Assembly (NCBI GenBank): GCA_038276395.1
Contig: JBBQAA010000049.1
Location: 1-31,322, forward strand
Origin: JBBQAA01 sp038276395
GTDB taxonomy: Bacteria > Actinomycetota > Thermoleophilia > Solirubrobacterales > Solirubrobacteraceae
Reading direction: 5' to 3'
DNA length: 31,322 bases
This document shows positions 8,566-16,460 of the stretch, piece by piece; the stretch's first letter is position 1; each line of letters opens with the position of its first letter. Both the position numbers and the translations under genes were made by a program. The notes beneath the pieces were generated by a model. That model did not search any database. It saw only the letters and a list, made by a program, of their open reading frames with translations, and was not told the origin of the DNA.

Positions 8566-9687
8566 CTACAACCCGAGCGAGCGGCCGAGGATCTCCTTCA
8601 TGATCTCGTCCGTCCCGCCGCCGATCGGCCCGAGCCGGGCGTCGCACAGCGCGCGCTCGAGCTCGGCGTCGGGCCCGGCGATCTCCAGGCAGCCGGCGAT
8701 GACGTCGACGGCGGCGCGCTGGGTGGCGAGCTTGGCCTCGGTCACCTCGCGCACGGCGTCCCGCCCGGCGAGGAAGAGGCGGAAGGCGTGGCAGGTGAGC
8801 GCCCGGCCCGTCTCGTAGGCCACGCCCATCTCGGCCACGCGGTGGCGCGCCGCCTGCCCGCGCGGACCCTCCTCCCGCATGCGGTCGAGCGCGGCGCCCA
8901 TCGCCCCGAGCGCGCCGAAGGCCATTACGAGCCGCTCCCATTGGAAGTTGGCCATGATCAGGTAGAAGCCCTTGTCGAGCTGCCCGAGCAGGTTCTCCTC
9001 CGGCACCCACACATCGTCTAGGGAGATGAGCGCGGTGTCCGAGGCGTGCCAGCCGAGCTTCTCGATGGCGCTGGCCTGAACGCCCTCCTGGCGCTCGATG
9101 GCGAGGAAGGACAGCCCGCCGTGGCCGCCCTCGGCCGTCGTCTTGACCGCGGCGACGAGGATGTCGGCGCGCACGCCGCCGGTGATGAACATCTTCGATC
9201 CGTTGACGCGCCAGCCGCCGTCCTCTCGCACGGCGCGGGTCCGGATGCCGGCGACATCCGAGCCCGCGTCGGGCTCGGTGATGGCCAGCGCGGCGATGAG
9301 CTCGCCGCGCAGGCCGGGGCGCAGCCAGCGCTCCTTCTGCTCCTCGGTGCCGAAGTGCCAGATCGGTGGCAGCGCGATCGAGGGATGGGCACCGAGGCCG
9401 GAGGCGACGCCGCCCGAGCCGCAGCGCGAGAGCTCCTCACACCACACCGCGGCGCCCACGGGGTCGTCGGCGCCGCCGTACTCGGCCGGGAAGCGCAGGC
9501 CGAGCCAGCCCGCCTCGGCGAGCTTTCCGAACAGCTCGCTCGGGAACCAGCGGGCGTCCTCCCACTCCGCGGCGTGGGGGCGGAGCTCGGCGGCCACCCA
9601 CTCGCGCATCTCGGCGCGCAGCGCCTCGTGGCGCGGGGTGAAGGGCGGCGTCGGCGCCGCCGGCCGCGCTTCCACGAGCGCGCTCAC
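8566..9687 (-). CDS. Acyl-CoA dehydrogenase
   Basis: This 373-residue FAD flavoprotein catalyses alpha,beta-dehydrogenation of an acyl-CoA. Family segments appear in order: the N-terminal helical domain with FPAEYGGAD, the beta-domain FAD/substrate motif ITEPDAGSD, then GSKMFITGG, and a C-terminal FAD contact GGGTDEIMKEILGRS. The start is the GTG at 9687, which overlaps the TGA of the upstream SDR gene as GTGA. The frame is open much further upstream, but only inside the SDR gene. Position between a dienoyl-CoA-reductase-like SDR and an esterase suggests breakdown of an unsaturated or branched acyl chain. The exact substrate class cannot be read. Confidence 0.9.
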   Translation of the reverse strand: MSALVEARPAAPTPPFTPRHEALRAEMREWVAAELRPHAAEWEDARWFPSELFGKLAEAGWLGLRFPAEYGGADDPVGAAVWCEELSRCGSGGVASGLGAHPSIALPPIWHFGTEEQKERWLRPGLRGELIAALAITEPDAGSDVAGIRTRAVREDGGWRVNGSKMFITGGVRADILVAAVKTTAEGGHGGLSFLAIERQEGVQASAIEKLGWHASDTALISLDDVWVPEENLLGQLDKGFYLIMANFQWERLVMAFGALGAMGAALDRMREEGPRGQAARHRVAEMGVAYETGRALTCHAFRLFLAGRDAVREVTEAKLATQRAAVDVIAGCLEIAGPDAELERALCDARLGPIGGGTDEIMKEILGRSLGL

Positions 9688-10526
9688 GGCCGCGGCCGCC
9701 GCGCCTCGGCCCGCGGGTTGCCCGCGTCGTCGGCCATTCCGCCGCTCGGCCAGGTGCCGAGCCAGTTGTCGCGCCCGCCGTCGATCGTGAGGACGGTACC
9801 GGAGACGAAGTCCCCCGCCGGCGAGGCGAGGTGGGCGACGAGCCAGGCGATCTCCTCCGCCGTGCCCAGGCGCCCAAGGGGGATCGTCGCCGCCGTGGCC
9901 GCCACCATCTCCGGCGGGTACTTCGTCATGAAGGTGTCGGTGCCGATCTGGCCGGGCGCGATCGCGTTCAGGCGGATCCCGTGGCGCGCCCACTCGATCC
10001 CCAGCACCTTCATCAGGTTCTCGACGGCCGCTCGCGCGGCCGAGGAGTGCGCCATCCCCGGCATCCCCCGGTGGGGGGAGAGGGTGACCGAGACGACCTT
10101 CCCGCCGCGGCCCGAGGGGATCATCGCCTGCGTGGCGACGGCGTGGGTCATGAGCCAGGTCCCCTCGACGTTCAGGCGGATCACCGTGCGAAAGCCCTTG
10201 GGCGTGATCGACTCCGCGGGGGCGAGGTACTGCCCGCCCGCGTTGTTGACGAGCAGATCGATCCGCTCGTGGCGGGCGAGGACCTCCGCGACGAGCGCGT
10301 CGACCTGCTCCTCCTCGCGGATGTCGCAGGCGAGCGCGTCGATCCGGCCGCCCGGGTCGAGCGCGGCGGTCTCCCGCAGCGGCTCCTCCCGCCGCCCGCA
10401 CACGACGACCCGCGCGCCGAGGGCGGCGAGCTCGAGCGCCGTCGCCCGGCCGATGCCCGAGCCGCCGCCGGAGAGCAGGGCGACCTGCCCGTCGAGCAGC
10501 CCGTCCCGGAAGACGCGCGAGCTCAC
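9684..10526 (-). CDS. Short-chain dehydrogenase, 2,4-dienoyl-CoA reductase-like
   Basis: This 280-residue SDR has the nucleotide motif SGGGSGIG (19-26), an NADP-type basic CGRR after strand 2, and NNAGG at 95-99. The usual YxxxK catalytic pair is replaced: the aligned positions are Ser161 and Arg165 in AHSSAARAAVENLMK. That pattern, with the preceding SVTLSPHRGMPG, resembles peroxisomal-type 2,4-dienoyl-CoA reductases, which use a different catalytic arrangement. The probable role is NADPH reduction of a dienoyl-CoA during unsaturated acyl breakdown. The start GTG at 10526 overlaps the WS/DGAT stop (GTGA), and the stop overlaps the next gene's start in the same way. A Pro/Arg-rich tail of about 15 residues is unusual. 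Confidence 0.87.
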   Translation of the reverse strand: MSSRVFRDGLLDGQVALLSGGGSGIGRATALELAALGARVVVCGRREEPLRETAALDPGGRIDALACDIREEEQVDALVAEVLARHERIDLLVNNAGGQYLAPAESITPKGFRTVIRLNVEGTWLMTHAVATQAMIPSGRGGKVVSVTLSPHRGMPGMAHSSAARAAVENLMKVLGIEWARHGIRLNAIAPGQIGTDTFMTKYPPEMVAATAATIPLGRLGTAEEIAWLVAHLASPAGDFVSGTVLTIDGGRDNWLGTWPSGGMADDAGNPRAEARRPRP

Positions 10527-11965
10527 TTCAGGTCTTCGAGCTCGTCCTCGAGCCACTCGAGCAGGCACCACAGGTCGGGCATCTGGTCGCGGTCGGCGAC
10601 GATCCCGAAGTCGAGGTGGCCCTCGTAGCTCATGACGGTGATGTTCAGCCCCATGCCGTCGGTGATCACCGAGACCGGGTAGTTGGCCACGAGTCGCGCG
10701 CCCGCGAGGTAGAGGGGGAACTGGGGCCCGGGCACGTTGGAGACGACGAGGTTCCACGTCGGGCGGCCGACCCGGCCGGTCGAGAGCCGGAAGGTGAGCT
10801 GGGCGGCGCGGGAGAAGACGGCGGGGGGGATGAAGTGGTTGGCGTCCTGGAGCAGCTCGGCGGGCAGCGCCTTGTGGCGCTCCTTCATGACCGCGAGCGC
10901 CTCGTGGGTGCGGGCCAGGCGGACGATGGGGTCGGGCTCGTCGGTGAAGAGCGGCGCGGCCATGAGCAGGATCCGGTTGCCGTAGGTGCCGACCTGCTCG
11001 CCCGAGCGCACGGAGACGGGGATCTGGACGACGAGCGGCTCCTCAGGCAGCTCGTCGTGCTCGATCAGCCACGAGCGCACGGCGCCCGCGCACATCGAGA
11101 CGATGACGTCGTTGACCGTGCAGCCGTGGCGGTTCTTGACCTCCTTGACCTCGGCCAGGGAGAGCTGCCCGAAGCAGAAGCGGCGGTGCGGCGAGATCTG
11201 CCCGTTGAACGAGGTCTTGGGCGCGACGAGGCTTGTCAGGTCGGGGCGTCCGGCCTGGCGACGGGCGGTGTCGCGCGCGAACTGCGAGACGCGGGCCACG
11301 GCACCGGCCCCGGGCAGCGTCCCGAACGGCGTGTCGAGCATGTTCGGCAACGTGCGCGGGAGCGACTGCACGGCGCGCAGGGGGTAGCGGGGCAGGCCGA
11401 GCAGGCCGCGGCCGAGCAGCTCGAGCGAGCTCGGCGCGGCCTCGCCGGCGCCGTTCTCCTCCGGCTCGGGCAGCTTCCGGCCCTCGGGAGCGAGGTCGAG
11501 CAGGAGGCCCATGATCTCGGCGCCGGAGATCCCGTCGATGACCGCGTGGTGGATCTTCGTCATGACGGCGCAGTCCCCCGACTCGAGGCCCTGGATCAGG
11601 TAGAGCTCCCACAGCGGGCGGCGGCGGTCGAGCGGCCGCGAGGTCAGCCGCGCGACCTGCTCGGCGAGCTGGCGGTCATCGCCCGGGGCGGGCAGGGCGA
11701 GCTCGCGCACGTGGAAGTCGAGGTCGAAGTCCTCGTCGTCGACCCAGTAGGGGTAGTCGAGGCCGAAGGGCACCTCGGCCAGGCGCCAGCGCATGGGCGG
11801 CAGGAGCGGCAGCCGCGCGCGGAGCAGCTCCTGGAGATCCTCGAGCGTGAGCGCCTCGCCCGGCGCGGTCGACGCGTCGAGCACGGCGACGCCGGCCACG
11901 TGGCCGGACTGGCGCTCGTTCTCGAGCGCGAGGAACTGCGTGTCGAGGCTCGTGAGCTGGCGCAT
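10523..11965 (-). CDS. WS/DGAT: wax ester synthase / diacylglycerol O-acyltransferase
   Basis: This 480-residue protein is a bacterial wax-ester-synthase/acyl-CoA:diacylglycerol acyltransferase, which makes storage triacylglycerol or wax esters at the membrane. The active-site motif HHAVIDG (HHxxxDG) is at 139-145. The N-terminal LTSLDTQFLALEN and the C-terminal NVPGPQFPLYLAGA segments are typical of the family, and the length fits. It starts at ATG 11965, 52 nt after the acyl-CoA dehydrogenase stop, with GGGAG just upstream. Its presence with acyl-CoA dehydrogenases shows that acyl-CoA storage and oxidation genes are placed together here, as is common in lipid-storing actinobacteria. Confidence 0.93.
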   Translation of the reverse strand: MRQLTSLDTQFLALENERQSGHVAGVAVLDASTAPGEALTLEDLQELLRARLPLLPPMRWRLAEVPFGLDYPYWVDDEDFDLDFHVRELALPAPGDDRQLAEQVARLTSRPLDRRRPLWELYLIQGLESGDCAVMTKIHHAVIDGISGAEIMGLLLDLAPEGRKLPEPEENGAGEAAPSSLELLGRGLLGLPRYPLRAVQSLPRTLPNMLDTPFGTLPGAGAVARVSQFARDTARRQAGRPDLTSLVAPKTSFNGQISPHRRFCFGQLSLAEVKEVKNRHGCTVNDVIVSMCAGAVRSWLIEHDELPEEPLVVQIPVSVRSGEQVGTYGNRILLMAAPLFTDEPDPIVRLARTHEALAVMKERHKALPAELLQDANHFIPPAVFSRAAQLTFRLSTGRVGRPTWNLVVSNVPGPQFPLYLAGARLVANYPVSVITDGMGLNITVMSYEGHLDFGIVADRDQMPDLWCLLEWLEDELEDLK

Positions 11966-12017
11966 CTCCCGCAGGGAGTTCTACCCGTTTGCCGCGGTGG
12001 GCGCGTGACCGAGCCGC

Positions 12018-13226
12018 CTACTCCCCGAGCTGGCGCCTGAGCTCCTGGCGGGCGATCGTCCCCTTGTGCACCTCGTCGGGGCCGTCGGCCAGGCGCAGCG
12101 TGCGCACGTGGGCGTACATCCACGCCAGCGGGAAGTCGTCGGAGACCCCGCCGCCGCCGTGGACCTGGATCGCCCGGTCGATGATCTTCAGCGCGAGGTT
12201 CGGCACGGCGACCTTGATTGCGGCGATCTCGGTGCGCGCCTGGCGGTTGCCCACCGTGTCCATGAGCCACGCGGTCTTCAGCGTGAGCAGCCGCCCGAGC
12301 TCGATCTCGATCCGCGCCTCGGCGATCCAGTCGAGGACGTTCGCCCGCGTGGCCACCGGCCGCCCGAACGTCTCGCGCGCGGCGGCGCGCTGACACATCA
12401 GCTCGAGGGCGCGCTCAGCCGCGCCGAGCGTGCGCATGCAGTGGTGGATGCGCCCGGGGCCGAGGCGGGCCTGACCGATCATGAAGCCGTCGCCCTCCCC
12501 GGCGATGAGGGAGTCGGCGGGTACGCGGACGTCCTCGAAGACGAACTCGGCGTGGCCCTCCTGGTCGGTGTAGCCGAAGACGGGGAGGTTCCGCACGCGC
12601 GTCAGGCCCGGCGTGTCGGTGGGCACGAGGATCATCGACTGCTGCTTGTGCGTGGGGCCGTCCGCGTTGGTCTTGCCCATGACGATGAGGATCCGGCAGT
12701 GCGGGTGCATCGCCCCCGAGGTCCACCACTTGCGGCCGTTCAGCACCCACTCCTCGCCGTCGCGCTCGATCCGCAGGGCGATGTTGGTCGCGTCGGAGGA
12801 GGCGACGTCGGGCTCGGTCATGGCGAAGCCCGAGCGGATGTCGCCGTCGAGCAGCGGGCGCAGCCAGCGGTCCTTCTGCGCCTCGGTGCCGAACTGCGTG
12901 AGGACCTCCATGTTCCCCGTGTCGGGCGCCGAGCAGTTGCACGTCTCCGAGGCGATGTGCGAGGTGCCGAGGATCTCCGCCAGCGGCGCGTAGTCGAGGT
13001 TCGTCAGCCCGGCGCCGTACTCGGGGTGGGGGTGGAACATGTTCCACAGCCCGCGGCCGCGCGCCTCCTCTTTCAGCTCCTCCATGATCGGCGGCTGGGC
13101 GTGGGGGTCGCCGGCTTCCCGGAGCTGCTCCTCGTAGACCGGCTCGGCGGGGCGGACCTTCTCCGCCATGAAGGCGGTCAGCTTCTCGGCGAACTCCTGC
13201 GAGCGGGGGCTGGGGGCGAAATCCAT
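12018..13226 (-). CDS. Acyl-CoA dehydrogenase (ACAD10/11-like)
   Basis: This 402-residue acyl-CoA dehydrogenase is close to the C-terminal dehydrogenase domain of ACAD10/ACAD11 by its segments: CNCSAPDTGNMEVL, MTEPDVASSDATN, LNGRKWWTSGA, and the C-terminal IQVHGGGGVSDDFPLA. It likely acts on long or branched acyl-CoAs; the substrate is not shown. The start is ATG 13226. Six nucleotides upstream on the - strand is CAGGAT, a possible -10 box of a leaderless transcript. It is probably the first gene of the leftward operon continuing into WS/DGAT, the SDR, an acyl-CoA dehydrogenase and the esterase. Confidence 0.93.
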   Translation of the reverse strand: MDFAPSPRSQEFAEKLTAFMAEKVRPAEPVYEEQLREAGDPHAQPPIMEELKEEARGRGLWNMFHPHPEYGAGLTNLDYAPLAEILGTSHIASETCNCSAPDTGNMEVLTQFGTEAQKDRWLRPLLDGDIRSGFAMTEPDVASSDATNIALRIERDGEEWVLNGRKWWTSGAMHPHCRILIVMGKTNADGPTHKQQSMILVPTDTPGLTRVRNLPVFGYTDQEGHAEFVFEDVRVPADSLIAGEGDGFMIGQARLGPGRIHHCMRTLGAAERALELMCQRAAARETFGRPVATRANVLDWIAEARIEIELGRLLTLKTAWLMDTVGNRQARTEIAAIKVAVPNLALKIIDRAIQVHGGGGVSDDFPLAWMYAHVRTLRLADGPDEVHKGTIARQELRRQLGE

Positions 13227-13232
13227 CCGCGC

Positions 13233-13238
13233 ATCCTG
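13233..13238 (-). promoter_or_regulatory. Candidate -10 box for the ACAD10/11-like gene
   Basis: CAGGAT on the - strand is followed by 6 nt and the ATG at 13226. It fits the leaderless pattern seen elsewhere in the window but deviates from TAnnnT at the first base. Confidence 0.3.
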
Positions 13239-13298
13239 CCACGGGCGGGGTGGCGGCTACCTCCGCACGCCGACCACGAGCTCGGGCGGATGCGCGGC

Positions 13299-13322
13299 GT
13301 CGTGGAGGCGACGCTCCACGAC
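13299..13322. other. Perfect 9-bp stem-loop
   Basis: GTCGTGGAG and CTCCACGAC form a perfect 9-bp stem around a 6-nt loop (GCGACG). It lies between the start of the ACAD10/11-like gene and the Uma2 remnant, in a stretch (13227-13395) where I see no gene. There is no T-tract. It could be a transcript end structure, an operator or a relic; the sequence does not decide. Confidence 0.4.
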
Positions 13323-13395
13323 ACGGCCGTGGCGCTCGCGCTCGCCCTGTGCGCGATCGACACCGGGCCCGCGCGCCGGAGGCAGGCTTCGGACC

Positions 13396-13685
13396 TTGCG
13401 GACGCTCATTCTCGATTCGCCGTCCGCCGGGCTGACCGAGCTGCTCGAGCGGGGCCACCGAGCCGGCGCCGACCGCCGGGACGAGGTGTGGGAGGTGTGC
13501 TGCACATGGTTCCCGCCCCCGCCGGCGCGCATGCCGAGCTCGAGCGGCAGCTCGCCGCACTCCTGCGACCTCTCCGCTGGTTCGCCCTGGACGAGGGAGG
13601 CGCCTATCGCCCGGTCGGACGCAGCCGCGTCATCGCCGCCGGCCCTGCCGAGCTCGCCGGACAACTCGACTGGCCTGCAGCCTGA
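13396..13685 (+). pseudogene. Broken Uma2-family (putative PD-(D/E)XK nuclease) gene
   Basis: The reading starts at TTG 13396 and gives TLILDSPSAGLTELLERG followed by ADRRDEVWE, the typical N-terminus of Uma2-family proteins (DUF820). Near 13494 one G appears to be missing. The protein continues in the next frame as GVLHMVPAPAGAHAELERQ, then passes straight to WFALDEGGAYRPVGRS and AAELAGQLDW-like C-terminal residues, ending at TGA 13685. The whole central catalytic core of the family is absent, so in addition to the frameshift there is an internal deletion near 13565-13580. It cannot encode a working nuclease. Recognition is from conserved segments only. Confidence 0.65.
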
Positions 13686-13714
13686 CGAAGCGAGTCGGGC
13701 GGCTGTGCCGGTCG

Positions 13715-14356
13715 TCAGCCAGGCCGCGCCGAGGTGATCGCCAGGCGGCCGAAGGCGGTGCGGAGCCGGAGATGCTCGACGATCTCCGCGAACCCGGCGT
13801 TCCGGAGCAGCGCGCCGACGCCGCCGCGCCCGGCCAGCGCGGCGGCTTCGCGGCCATCGATGAGCCGGAGGCCGCGGAAGGCGAGGGCCATGAGCGGATC
13901 GCCGGGTTCGGTCCACTCGGCGACGAGCAGCCGCCCGGCCGGACGGAGCACGCGCCGCGCCTCGGCCAGGGCGGCGACCTGGTCCGCGTCGGGGAGGTGG
14001 TGCAGGACGAGGGAGAGGACGACCCGGTCGATGCTCCGATCCTCCGCGGGCAGCTCGCCGGCGTGCGCGGAGACCCACGTGACGTTCTCGCTGCCCTCCT
14101 TGCCCCGCGCCCGCGCGAGCGCCGCGGGGTCGGGCTCGACGGCGGTCACCCTCGCGCCTGCCGCGGCCAGCGCAATGGCCAGCGTCCCCGTCCCGGCGCC
14201 GACGTCCACGACCGCCGGCGCGGGGCCGGCGTCGAGCACGCGAGCGGCGAGCTCCGCCCGGAACGCGCGCTCCCGCATGCCGAGCGCGACCGCCCCGTCG
14301 TAGAGCGCGAGCGGAGCGCGCCCGGCGGCGGGGAGGATCGCGCGCCGCGCGCTCAG
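13715..14356 (-). CDS. Class I SAM-dependent methyltransferase (UbiE-like)
   Basis: This protein of about 213 residues has SAM motif I VVDVGAGTGTLAIAL, the acidic VEPDP after strand 2, LSLVLHHLPD, and RRVLRPAGRLLVAEW, all as in UbiE/COQ5-type methyltransferases. The substrate is unknown. The start is a problem. The first ATG in frame (14278) would remove the conserved YDGAVALGM helix that precedes motif I. No ATG, GTG or TTG lies between there and the upstream gene. A CTG at 14356-14354 overlaps the upstream stop as CTGA, exactly like the GTGA overlaps of other genes here, and I choose it. It ends an operon with the acyl-CoA dehydrogenase pair. Confidence 0.8.
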   Translation of the reverse strand: MSARRAILPAAGRAPLALYDGAVALGMRERAFRAELAARVLDAGPAPAVVDVGAGTGTLAIALAAAGARVTAVEPDPAALARARGKEGSENVTWVSAHAGELPAEDRSIDRVVLSLVLHHLPDADQVAALAEARRVLRPAGRLLVAEWTEPGDPLMALAFRGLRLIDGREAAALAGRGGVGALLRNAGFAEIVEHLRLRTAFGRLAITSARPG

Positions 14357-15297
14357 GATCCGACGCCGGCGAGCGCGGCGATCCGTGCGCGCTGCGCGCC
14401 CGCCCCGCCCAGGTACGGGGCGAGGAGCTGGGCGCGCTTGAACAGCCAGTGGAGGTCGGCCTCCCAGGTGAAGCCGATGCCGCCGTGGAGCTGGATCGCC
14501 GCCGCGGTGACCGAGCGGCCCGCGGCCGAGGCCGAGGCCTTGGCCATCGCCGCCGCCTCCTCCAGCCGAGACGGGTCGGCGTCGGCCGCCCACGCCGCGA
14601 AGTACACGACCGAGCGCACGCTCTCGGTGTCGAGGAGCATCTGCGCGGCCTTGTGCTGCACGGCCTGGAAGGTCCCGACGGGCACGCCGAACTGCTTGCG
14701 CTCCTTGACGTAGGCGACGGTCATGTCGAGCGCGCGCTGGCAGATCCCCAGCAGCTCGGCGGCGACGGCGATCTGCGCACGGGCGAGCGTCCCGCCTCCA
14801 GCCCCGTCCGCGGCGCCGCCCCCGGATGGGACCCCGTAGCGGCGCGTCGGATCGATCGCGGCCGCGTCGGCCAACCCTCCCTCCCGGACCGCGCCGTCGA
14901 TCCCGACCACCACGTCCGCCCCCGGCCCATCGGGGACGAGCGCCTCGCCGTGAGCCAGGGCCCCGCGCGCCTCGCCGGAGGCCAGGCGCGGCAGCCACTC
15001 GTCGCCGTCGAGCGCCAGCGCCGCCAGCGCCGACCCGAGCAGCGGCGTCGCCGCGCACGCGTACCCGAGCTCCTCGAGCAGCACGCACAGCTCGACCAGC
15101 CCGAGCCCCTGCCCGCCGTCGGCCTCGGCCACCGCGATGCCCGGCCAGCCCAGCTCGCAGAGCTCCCGCCACAGCGCGTCGTCGTAGCGTCCCGCGGTCG
15201 CGTGCTCGCGCACCCGCTCCCACCCCGAGCGCGCGGCGAGCAGCTCGCGCGCGGTGCGCTTGACCACGAGCTGGTCCTCGGTGAGCTCGAAGTTCAT
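14353..15297 (-). CDS. Acyl-CoA dehydrogenase, short subunit-like
   Basis: This 314-residue acyl-CoA dehydrogenase homologue is clearly shorter than the usual 370-400 residues. The N-terminal helical domain (MNFELTEDQLVVKRTAREL) and the C-terminal helical domain (QFGVPVGTFQAVQHK, then QLHGGIGFTWE) are present. The central beta domain is reduced and lacks a recognisable TEPxAGSD motif. This shape is typical of the small partner in heteromeric alpha2beta2 acyl-CoA dehydrogenases of actinobacteria, such as ChsE1-ChsE2 in cholesterol side-chain breakdown. The gene starts 4 nt after the full-length acyl-CoA dehydrogenase gene, which supports that pairing. A steroid or branched-chain substrate is an inference only. 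Confidence 0.88.
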   Translation of the reverse strand: MNFELTEDQLVVKRTARELLAARSGWERVREHATAGRYDDALWRELCELGWPGIAVAEADGGQGLGLVELCVLLEELGYACAATPLLGSALAALALDGDEWLPRLASGEARGALAHGEALVPDGPGADVVVGIDGAVREGGLADAAAIDPTRRYGVPSGGGAADGAGGGTLARAQIAVAAELLGICQRALDMTVAYVKERKQFGVPVGTFQAVQHKAAQMLLDTESVRSVVYFAAWAADADPSRLEEAAAMAKASASAAGRSVTAAAIQLHGGIGFTWEADLHWLFKRAQLLAPYLGGAGAQRARIAALAGVGS

Positions 15298-15301
15298 GCG
15301 C

Positions 15302-16441
15302 TCAGCGGCCCGCCCGCGGCAGGCCCATGACCCGCTCGGCGATGATGTTCTTGAGGATCTCCGTCGTTCCGCCCTCGATGGAGTTCCCGCGCGCGCGCAG
15401 CAGCTCGTAGGACCACTTGGTGTTCGCCCGCAGCGCCTCCGGGCCGACGACGTCGACGGCGAACTGCGTGAGCAGCTGGTTGGTCTCCGACCACAGCCAC
15501 TTGACGAGCGAGCCCTCAGGCCCCGGCTGCCCGTAGCGCTGGATCGTCGAGAGGCCCCGCCAGGCGAGCAGGCGGAGCGTCTCCGTGCGCAGGTGCAGCT
15601 CGGCGAAGGCGTCGGCGATCCGCGGGTCCTCGGCGCGGCCGTTCTCCCGGGCCTCGGCCCACAGCTCGTCAAGGAGCTGGCGCAGGCGGACCTGGAGCGA
15701 GAACCCGAGGCCGGCGCGCTCGTTCATGAGCGTCGTCAGCGCGACCTTCCAGCCGTTGCCCACCCCGCCGACGACGTTCTCGTCCGGGATGTAGGCATCC
15801 TCGATGAACAGCTCGTTGAACTCGGGCTCGCCGGTGATCTGGCGCAGCGGGCGGATGTCCACCTCGGCCTGCTCCATGTCCATGAGGAAGTAGGTGAGGC
15901 CCTTGTGCTTGGCCGCCTCGCGGTCGGTGCGCGCGACGAGCATGCACCACTTGGAGTACTGCGCGCCCGAGGTCCAGACCTTCTGCCCGGTGACGCGCCA
16001 GCCGCCGTTGTCCTTGACGGCGGCCGTCTTCAGCGCGGCGAGGTCCGAGCCCGCGTCGGGCTCGGAGAAGCCCTGGCACCAGATCTCCTCGGCCGAGAGG
16101 ATCGGGTCGAGGTAGCGCTCCTTCTGCTCATCGGTGCCCCAGGCGAGCACGGTCGGCCCCCCGAGCAGGAGGCCGAGGACGTTGGCGGGCAGCGGGGCCT
16201 TGGCGCGGGAGATCTCCTCGAAGAAGATCGCCGACTCCATAAGGCTCGCGCCCCGGCCGCCGTACTCGCGCGGCCAGTGCACCGCGGCCCAGCCGCCTTC
16301 GTAGAGCGCGCGCTGCCAGTCGCGCCGCCAGGCGTAGGACTCGTCCTCACCCTCGGGCGACTCTCCGGCGGGATGCTCGGCGAGCCAGGCGCGCAGCTCC
16401 TCCTGGAAGGCGCGCTCGGAGTCGGTGAACGTGAGGTCCAC
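15302..16441 (-). CDS. Acyl-CoA dehydrogenase, full-length (probable partner of the short one)
   Basis: This 379-residue acyl-CoA dehydrogenase has HWPREYGGRG, FSEPDAGSDLAALK, VTGQKVWTSGAQYS and the C-terminal NSIEGGTTEILKNIIAERVMGLPR. The last segment is typical of FadE-type subunits of heteromeric actinobacterial dehydrogenases. The start is GTG 16441, since the frame upstream belongs to the antisense of another gene. An exact TAGGAT lies 8 nt before the GTG, so it may have its own leaderless transcript in addition to read-through from the hydroxyacid oxidase gene 19 nt upstream. It probably forms a complex with the 314-residue neighbour. Confidence 0.92.
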   Translation of the reverse strand: MDLTFTDSERAFQEELRAWLAEHPAGESPEGEDESYAWRRDWQRALYEGGWAAVHWPREYGGRGASLMESAIFFEEISRAKAPLPANVLGLLLGGPTVLAWGTDEQKERYLDPILSAEEIWCQGFSEPDAGSDLAALKTAAVKDNGGWRVTGQKVWTSGAQYSKWCMLVARTDREAAKHKGLTYFLMDMEQAEVDIRPLRQITGEPEFNELFIEDAYIPDENVVGGVGNGWKVALTTLMNERAGLGFSLQVRLRQLLDELWAEARENGRAEDPRIADAFAELHLRTETLRLLAWRGLSTIQRYGQPGPEGSLVKWLWSETNQLLTQFAVDVVGPEALRANTKWSYELLRARGNSIEGGTTEILKNIIAERVMGLPRAGR

Positions 16442-16449
16442 GGGCGGGG

Positions 16450-16455
16450 ATCCTA
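16450..16455 (-). promoter_or_regulatory. -10 box (TAGGAT) before the full-length acyl-CoA dehydrogenase gene
   Basis: TAGGAT on the - strand ends 8 nt before GTG 16441. It is a good TAnnnT match within the 19-nt gap after the hydroxyacid oxidase stop. It suggests an internal, leaderless promoter in the operon. Confidence 0.45.
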
Positions 16456-16460
16456 CGGCG

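Noticed and set aside
12066..13685. A 539-codon open + frame opposite the ACAD10/11-like gene.
   Set aside because: Only its last part (from about 13495) is meaningful, as the shifted end of the Uma2 remnant; the rest is antisense noise.
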